DNA of 64,000 nucleotides from Hemerocallis citrina (taxonomy: Eukaryota; Streptophyta; Magnoliopsida; Asparagales; Asphodelaceae): positions 45,746,754 to 45,810,753 of the forward strand of contig CM030364.1 of the NCBI GenBank assembly GCA_017893485.1, written 5' to 3'. Every line of letters begins with the position of its first letter. The stretch's first letter is position 1. Below the pieces are notes generated by a model. It had not been told where the DNA came from, ran no database searches, and saw nothing but the letters and a program-made list of their open reading frames with translations. Position numbers and translations under genes: made by a program. Shown here one piece after another: positions 57,940-64,000 of this stretch.

Positions 57940-58156
57940 AGTTTATTTACGGATATAATAGTGTTTCTAAAATACTGCAAAAAGTACTGAATTTTAAAAA
58001 TGTTGTCATAGCTATTATTTATCACTTTCAACAGCATTTTCTAAAATTAAATCAAAAATATCATTTTCTTTAGAAATACTATTATTTATCACTTTCAACA
58101 ACATTCACTTAAATGTTGTAATAAATTCACTGTAGAAAGTCAGATTTGTTGTAGTG
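57940..58156. repeat. Right terminal region of the CACTA
   Basis: Terminal repeat atttgttgtagtg (58144-58156) with target duplication atc after it. Subterminal words atttatcactttcaaca(g/a)cat and tattttcttagaaatac are repeated inside. They are less regular than at the left end. Confidence 0.8.
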
Positions 58157-59615
58157 ATCATAAGTTGTTTCAAAACACACTTTCAATCACTATTCAAAAT
58201 AACTTTCAATCACTATATCTCCACTTTTAAAACACATTATTGATTTGATGAGTTTGACTAAAAGTTATCTCTTACCAACCGAAACTCACCTTTATACCTA
58301 ATATGGTGTCCACAACACCTAGATATTTCATACTGAACTCTTTGCATTCCAAATTTTAACTTCATTTATAATAGAAATGTCACTTATAACAACAAGCATG
58401 CCAACAATATACAAATAAATGATAACAATTATATTTCACTCACCACAAAATTGAAGACATTTATCTAAATTACTTGATTGAAATCTAAACTCTTTAAAAT
58501 TTTGTCAAATTATTCATGCCTCAATTTTAACACATGTTTTAAGACATACAATGATTTTACAAATTTGTAAATCATTGTTCACTAAATATATTGGTACAAA
58601 ACTTTTTAGTACAAAACTGTTTAAAACATCTTTGATGAATAACAAAATTTTCAATAGATGTATGGGCAAGAAGAGTCCTTATTATAGCAATATGACAAAT
58701 ATGTGAGTAGACGTCATACCAATCAACCCAACTTATCTTAGTCAATCCTTTAGCTACTAAAAGTGCATTAAAATTGATATTAAACAATCAAGACTAAATT
58801 TCTTCTACAAAACCCCACTTACTTACTATAGTTCTAGTCCCTTTCGAAAAATCAGCAAATTTAAATTATTACTGTATAACAAAAAATATATTTTATTATC
58901 TATTAAAAACCCTTCTTGGCTCATCTGTAATTGAAGTTTTAAATGTCAGTATGGCTGGTTCTTGATTCCAACTGTGAATCATTGACCGTGTTTGTAGGAC
59001 TAGATAATTTTATACATTTATATTTGGTGAACACATATTCAAAGAACACTGCAAGTCTCGATTCTACTAAAAAAATAGATAGATCCAAAATATGTCAATA
59101 GAACTACATTCTGCACTTTCTAAGTATGCATAAATTAGATAGATCCAAAATATGTCCATAGAACTACATTCTGCACTTTTTAAATACACACAAATATTTG
59201 TTATTGGTCATACTTTAGGGCTTCTAGGTTCATGTACTATAACAAATGTAACACACCACATGTTTTCACTTTAACAAAATTATTTGTGTTTTTATGCCAT
59301 AATTTACAATGTGTAATTAATTAAGAGCGTAGTAACATATTAGGAATATGAATAAAAATACAACATCATCCATATTTACACAAAGTCAAACAACAGTCAA
59401 TAATATAGAATTCAACATTGCACTTAGTGTCTGATTCTAACTTTTATCAATACTGTTTGGCTGTGGCAATTACCAAATGCAAATTCTCTAAAACCATATT
59501 CATCACATCTATCAAATCTAAACCCTTTTGATTTTAGCATTTAACTAGATTTTCAATTTATTAAATTAACAAGTGCTTCATATATATGTCAAACATTCAA
59601 CAATCATCCACAATA
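58157..59615 (-). pseudogene. Integrase to RT remnant of Copia-1 (second copy)
   Basis: Minus strand from 59615 reads ITIVDDC, KHLL and FRFDRCDEYGFREFAFGNCH (second catalytic strand R-S-D-R-G-G-E-Y, degraded). Then comes a linker with DEPRR near 58930, and RT start NALLVAKGLTKISWVDWYDV and YSHICHIAIIRTLLAHTSIE (58787-58572). This continues toward the RNase H remnant at 20916-22000 across the CACTA. A 63-bp tandem duplication lies at about 59075-59195. Stops are frequent. Confidence 0.7.
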
Positions 59616-59620
59616 GTGAT
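59616..59620. repeat. Target-site duplication of Copia-2 (gtgat)
   Basis: Outside the 3' LTR of Copia-2 copy 2. Partner of gggat at 2855-2859; joining the two flanks restores Copia-1 integrase. Confidence 0.7.
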
Positions 59621-59749
59621 TGTTAAGGTTAACAAAGAGATTAGAAAATATTATTGGATTGATTATAACTAAGTACTCTCCTATATATAGGAGGGAACCA
59701 AAAACTAAACTGATGCATTGGGATTAAATACATATTACAATATCTAACA
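59621..59749 (-). repeat. 3' LTR of Copia-2 copy 2 (129 bp)
   Basis: TGTTAGATATTG...CCTTAACA on the minus strand, directly after the polypurine tract. 13 bases shorter than the LTR at 2713-2854 through small deletions. Confidence 0.85.
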
Positions 59750-59769
59750 CCCCCTCTCAAACCCATGGT

Positions 59770-60540
59770 GGGTAGAATAGTGAGTTTGCCCACCATGTAC
59801 CGAAATCTCCGAACAGTGTGGAATTTGGTAAAGAAGTCCGCTGTCTGCTGTGAAGATATAACATAAAGAAGTGAAATGGTCCCTGCTTCAAAGCGCTCAT
59901 GAACATAGTGGTAATCTATCTTTATGTGCTTCGTTGGCTCATGAAAGACCGGGTTGCATGCAACGTGCAATGCACTCCGGTTATCACAATGAAGATGAGT
60001 AGCTCCTATAAGAGTGATACCTATATCTTATAACAGCCATGGAACATGAACAATCTCTCTAGTAGCAGTTGCCATTTCTGTTACTTGCTTCTCCATGTGA
60101 TCATCAAATCGCCAAGAAATAGATAGAAACCTGTGGTAGACCATCTAGTGGTAGGATCACCCGCTCAATCTGAATCAGAATATTCACTGAGCTCCAATTT
60201 GGATGTAGAAGGCATGAATAATGAGCGAGTGATAGTGCCCAAAAAATATCTGAGGATCTGAAGAAGTGCACCATAGTGAACAAATGTAGGAGTGGAAACA
60301 AACAGACTAATAATATCGACTGCATAAGCAACATCGGGCCTGGTCATGCATAAGTAGACAAGCTATCCAATAATTTGCATGTATCTAGTGGGGTCAGGAA
60401 GGAGCTCACCATCTGTGGGACGAAGCTTCACATGAAGCTTTAAGGGAGAATCAGCTGATCGACTGTCAGGGAGACATGCAACGGAGATAATACATGGTCT
60501 GTATTTCTGTTGAGAAATAAGTATCCCCCGAGATCCATGG
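59770..60540 (-). pseudogene. RNase H and RT C-terminal remnant of Copia-2
   Basis: Minus strand reads NPVFHEPTKHIKIDYHYVHE and SSQQTADFFTKFHTVRRFRY, the copia RNase H end. Upstream, TRPDVAYAVDIISLFV and FVHYGALLQILRYFLGT correspond to the RT-RNase H connection. Stops and shifts break it. Confidence 0.8.
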
Positions 60541-60546
60541 CAATCC

Positions 60547-61074
60547 TTAGACCCATAAAGTAGCTAATCTTCCAATATCTTTCATATAGAACTGCTGGTG
60601 AAGGTATTTCTGGGTGGATGCAATGTCTATGGAATCATCCTCGGTAATAATCATCACATCAACATATAATAATAAAAGGACCCTTCTCTGCGGTGCTGAC
60701 TGCATAAATATATAGTGGTCTTGTAAACTTTGAAAGAAACAGCATGGATGATGACACTGCGAAAACACTCAGACCAGGCTCGAGGGTTCTGTTTCAGGTC
60801 ATATATAGCTCGCCAAAAACTGCAAACATGACGAGGAGGAGTGGAAAGGCCAGGAGGAGAATGCATGTAAACAACCTCAGATAAGGTACCATGAAGAAAG
60901 GCATTCTTCACGTCCATCTGGTATAACGGCCACTGAAGAACGGCTTCAACAGCAAAAAGAGTGCGAACTGTAGTCATTTGTGCAACCGTGGAAAAAGTCT
61001 CATCATAATCAATGTCATGTTCCTGAGTAAATCCTCGGACAACTAGATGAGCCTTGTGCCGCTTAATAGAGCCA
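60547..61074 (-). pseudogene. RT core of Copia-2, mutated active site
   Basis: Reads HDIDYDETFSTVAQMTTVRT, YQMDVKNAFLHGTLSEVVYM (motif A intact), an LKQNPRAW segment and LLLLYVDVMIITEDD. The last is the YVDD box with its second Asp changed to Val. The N-terminal part of RT continues at 61279 beyond the miniature element. Confidence 0.85.
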
Positions 61075-61275
61075 CACTACAAAAGAAAGTAGCTTTCCCG
61101 GCGCTTTTTTACGTCTATACCGGTGTTTTTTACGCCGGTGAAACTTTCACCGGCGTTTACAATAACGCCGATCCAACTGCCGCCGAAGCAGGCGTCGTTG
61201 AAACGAAGGGGTCTATACCGGCATTTTTGGTGGACGCCGGTAAATGTTAGGACTACACCGGCGGTCATAAAACGT
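61075..61275. mobile_element. CACTA-type miniature element (201 bp) in Copia-2 RT
   Basis: Begins CACTACAAAAG and is flanked by CCA on both sides (61072-61074 and 61276-61278); removing it restores the RT codons for PDGSIKRHK. The body is rich in ccggcg-tttt-acgccgg inverted repeats. The right end (cataaaacgt) does not mirror the left CACTACAAAAG, so that terminus has decayed or the assignment is partly wrong. Confidence 0.65.
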
Positions 61276-61278
61276 CCA

Positions 61279-62137
61279 TCAGGTCGATATTTGATCTTGA
61301 AGATCTACTTACAGCTAACAGGCAAGACGTCCACAGGCAGTGGAACAACATCATAAGTGACAGTCTGATCAAATGCATTGAACTCCTCAACATTAGCTTC
61401 CCATCACTCAGAATATTGAATAGCTTCCTGATAGGATATGGGCTAACATGTGGAGTGTATAACAATGAGGTATGCATAAAACTGTGGTGAGTAGGAGGCT
61501 AGGGTGGTAAAACCAAACGAGTAAGAAGGACCAGTGGCATCAAGTGTTTAACGTGCCGGTGGGATACCCGACGTAGAACGTGTAGACTGACGGACCGGGG
61601 GTGGATGTGTGGGGGTAAGCTAGGTGGTGTGGGCGCATGGAGCTGTGGGGATGTAGGAGGTGATAGTGCATAATGCTGTGGGGATGGAGGTGGTGTCTTC
61701 GTAGGAGGAATAATAGTTGGAACATCAGTAGGAGATTGGAAAGGTGCCAAAGGAGTGGGATCAAAAGGAATGCGGCATGGTAGGGCCGGGAAGATAGGCC
61801 CAACAACTGGGGATTCGTGAAAACTAGCATCCTCAGGAGAGGTCAAGTAGTAGGGAGAGTCTTCCATAAATGAGACATATCCGGAAATACGAATATGACC
61901 AACCACAAGATCAAAACAACGATAGCCTTTATGCTCAGGACTGAGTCCTATATGAATGCACTTGGTGGCTCGGACGGTAAGATTCGTGTGCTCAATGAAA
62001 TGGAGAAGGACATAATAGGTGCACCCAAAGGTACGGAGCATACTGTAGTCCGATGGTGAGAGAAGAAGAGTCTCATAAAGTGATGTGCTAGATAGGGTAG
62101 AGGAGGGAGTGATGTTAATGAGACTGACTGACATCAT
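61279..62137 (-). pseudogene. Integrase C-terminus, linker and RT start of Copia-2
   Basis: 212 open codons (61499-62137) begin with SLINITPSSTLSSTSLYETL and LRTFGCTYYV (integrase C-terminal), then a Pro/Ser-rich linker. Downstream codons in another frame give the RT start (VTYDVVPLP, FKIKYRPDG) up to the miniature element. Confidence 0.75.
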
Positions 62138-63170
62138 GAAAGCTTCAGCCCAGAATGAACAAGGTTCGGAAGAGGAAAGTAGAAGAGCGTGATCTGTCTC
62201 AAGGATGTGACAATGCTTGCGTTCAGCTACACAATTCTACTCAGGTGTGTGAGGGCATGATTACTGAAAGAGCGTACCTTGAGATTGAATGATCGATCTC
62301 ATAGCAGTGGAAGTGTACTCACGAGCACCGTCTGAGCAAAAGGTTTTGATACGCACACCAAACTGAGTGTGAAACATGTTCGTAAAGAACTGGTAAATGT
62401 CAGATATCTCAGAGCATTGGCACATAAGAAATACCCATGTGTATCTAGTAAAGTCATCGATGAAACTAACATAATAGAGATAACTTTTATGAGAAGGTGT
62501 AGGAGATGGTCCCTATATGTCAGAGTGTATAAGTTGAAAAAATGGGTGGTTTGGGAAGTGATCTTGTTATTAAAAATGAATGCTATGTGTTTGGCCAAAT
62601 GACAACCCTGACAATCAGACAAATGAGTAACAAAAGAGGACGAAGGGCACCACTACGGGCTAAAGTCATGAGTCAAGACTCGCTAATATGTCCTAATTTT
62701 TTGTGCCATAGATCAACATCAGAGAACACAGTACCAGCAAAATGAGGATGAGATTTATGTGCGTGAAGAAAATCTAGATGATATAGACGACTATGTCGAC
62801 TAGCACGCCCAAATTCATGACCAGTGTGTGAGTTGGTAATAGAAAAACCTAAAGAATCAAATGTAATGACAAGACCACTATAGCAAAACACACTAACGGA
62901 AATAAGCTTCATGGATAAATGAAGAGCATAAAGAACATAAGGCAATGTGAGAGTAGGAAAGCTAATAGATCATGAGTGTGTAGTGAGAAATTGTGAGCCA
63001 TCGGCAGTGTGTAGGGATGAAGATTGAGAGGGAAGTGCAGTGCTGGTGGTGAGCAGTATATAATTACTAGTAAGATAATGTAACGCACCAGATTCTAAAA
63101 TCTATGAAAAATTCATACCAGGAGTAACATATAGTGTAAGGCCAGAGGGGCCAGTAGCGACAGACCGATC
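62138..63170 (-). pseudogene. Integrase core, pre-integrase and protease of Copia-2 copy 2
   Basis: Parallels 130-1165 of copy 1. It has the same T-run frameshift and TGA codons, LWHKKLGHISES at about 62675-62710, and the integrase zinc end SDCQGCHLAKH. An extra one-base deletion occurs near 62630. A stop also enters the protease region (TTCATAGATTTT for WIL). Confidence 0.8.
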
Positions 63171-64000
63171 CAAGAGCTAGAGTTCCAGTTGAGCGAGGCG
63201 ATACTAAAGATTTGCTCAATCAACAAGAGTTGGCAAGGCTTAAGTAACGATCATAACCGAGGATGTAAGGAAAGAAGTATTGCAAGGAGGAATGAGATTG
63301 GTGCTGCTGTGGCAGAGATCGAAATAAGGTCATAAATGCTGTTGGTGTCGGGATCGGGATAGGGAGCTGGTGGTGCTATTGGTTGTGGAAGAAGAGGCAG
63401 TGAAGGTTTAGGTTATGATGCTGGGAGGAGGAGGGAGGAGTCCGGAATCAAGATGATGGCGACGTTGAATTTGTCTGAAGCTGGGTGGAGATCGGGATGT
63501 GAACTTTTATTTTTTGAACATTTTTTTAATGACGACGAATAGCAGCAAAAGCCGACGACGGCAACAGCGATGACAATAACAGTAGAGAGAGGAAGAGTTA
63601 GGTCAGGGTGGGGTTAGAGTTAGATGAGGGTTTTGGATTTAGGTGTGGAATTCATTTTTTTTTTCTTTTCTTTTTTTTAGGAAACTAAAAACGGGTCGGA
63701 TAATAGGGTTTCGGGTAGGTTTTTGAAATCGAGTCGGGTTGGATTGTGAATTTAGATATTTGGGTTTAGATTGGGGAGAACAAATTAGGGTTAGGTTTTT
63801 GGGTTGATGACGGCTAAGGGGTGAGGGGCGGCTAGGCATCGGAGGAGGTGCAACTAGGTGATGCAGTTAGGGAGTACTTTTATTTTTTGAACGTTGTTTT
63901 AATGAAGACAAATAGCGGTGAAAGGCGACGACGACGACAGCGACGACAACAACAGTAGAGCAAGGAAGGGTTAGGTCAGGGTAGGGTTAGAGTTAGATGA
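63171..64000 (-). other. Gag remnant and leader of Copia-2 copy 2
   Basis: Parallels 1165 to about 2100 of copy 1 but lacks about 110 bases at 63499 (corresponding to 1491-1600), joined at a short gtga/tgaa homology. It contains the first unit of the 376-bp duplication and the start of the second. Confidence 0.7.

Larger units (their letters stand above)
22001..58156 (-). mobile_element. CACTA (En/Spm) transposon, about 9 kb expanded to 36 kb by nested insertions
   Basis: Ends are perfect 13-bp inverted repeats (cactacaacaaat at 22001-22013; complement at 58144-58156) flanked by ATC on both sides (21998-22000 and 58157-58159), the 3-bp duplication of CACTA elements. Between them on the minus strand lie TNP2 exons, a Transposase_24/Ptta-like second gene and an acidic tail. 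Subterminal repeats mark the left end. Removing the four primary insertions (SIRE 23719-27956; solo LTR 28090-28759; LTR element 32170-38675; Tat 39108-54841) plus one duplication each leaves 8,988 bp, a normal CACTA size. It sits in Copia-1 RT. Confidence 0.85.
59621..64000 (-). mobile_element. Copia-2 copy 2: defective Ty1/copia element, 3' portion
   Basis: Minus-strand element with 3' LTR (59621-59749), purine tract TTTGAGAGGGGG, RNase H, RT, integrase, pre-integrase, protease and part of the leader, running off the right edge. 62009-64000 parallels 1 to about 2100. By alignment about 860 bases remain beyond the window. A 201-bp CACTA-type miniature element sits in its RT. Confidence 0.9.

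Noticed and set aside
22001..58156. Possibility that the TIR pair belongs to two different CACTA elements
   Set aside because: Matching ATC duplication, restored Copia-1 flank (CTTATGAT/TATGATAAAAGG) and the 8,988-bp remainder with one TNP2 gene argue for one element.
1..64000. Window as one closed circle of about 62 kb read past its origin
   Set aside because: The overlapping ends differ by about 3% plus a 110-bp indel, so they are two copies rather than the same molecule read twice.

Overview
Nuclear DNA of a flowering plant, probably a eudicot (the lineage is a weak guess from one gene and AT-rich composition). Evidence: plant retrotransposon clades (Ty1/copia including SIRE; Ty3/gypsy Tekay and Tat), a CACTA (En/Spm) transposon with TNP2 transposase, Helitrons, a LINE, and one intact two-exon germin-like protein gene. 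Almost all of the 64 kb is nested mobile DNA. For reference: Copia-1 is an old element (282-bp LTRs), Copia-2 is the family at both window ends, Copia-3 is a young 6.4-kb element.

Layout. 1-2854: 5' part of a defective Copia-2 (minus), inserted in the integrase of Copia-1. 2855-8083: 5' half of Copia-1 (minus), itself carrying a TRIM-like element (3481-6595) that holds a 1.8-kb Helitron. 8084-12972: about 4.9 kb of host DNA with three short Helitrons and the germin-like gene (11233-11992, minus). 12973-22000 and 58157-59620: 3' half of Copia-1, holding a LINE in its LTR, Copia-3 (14516-20915) and a CACTA element (22001-58156). 59621-64000: 3' part of a second Copia-2.

The CACTA element has 13-bp terminal inverted repeats and a 3-bp ATC target duplication. 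Its 36 kb contains a pol-deleted SIRE element (23719-27956), a solo LTR (28090-28759), a plus-strand LTR (32170-38675) broken by a Tekay fragment, and a Tat-lineage element (39108-54841) that received further LTRs. Removing the four primary insertions with one TSD copy each leaves 8,988 bp, and the TNP2 reading frame closes across two of the junctions. The CACTA also carries an antisense exon of an SRO/RCD1-type PARP-domain gene.

Main results. (1) The two halves of Copia-1 lie in circularly permuted order around the germin-like gene. Both target duplications (GAGAT for Copia-1; ATCAC/ATCCC for Copia-2 within it) match across the permutation. The window therefore looks like the junction of a tandem segmental duplication of about 62 kb, and it predicts a germin-like paralogue beyond the right edge. 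(2) The 3' untranslated region of the Tat element carries tandem arrays whose units each hold a hairpin with covarying stem bases. (3) Host exons have been captured by the CACTA and probably by the larger Helitron.

The only gene likely to function for the host is the germin-like gene. Everything else is mobile-element DNA in various states of decay. Positions, boundaries and counts were read by eye.
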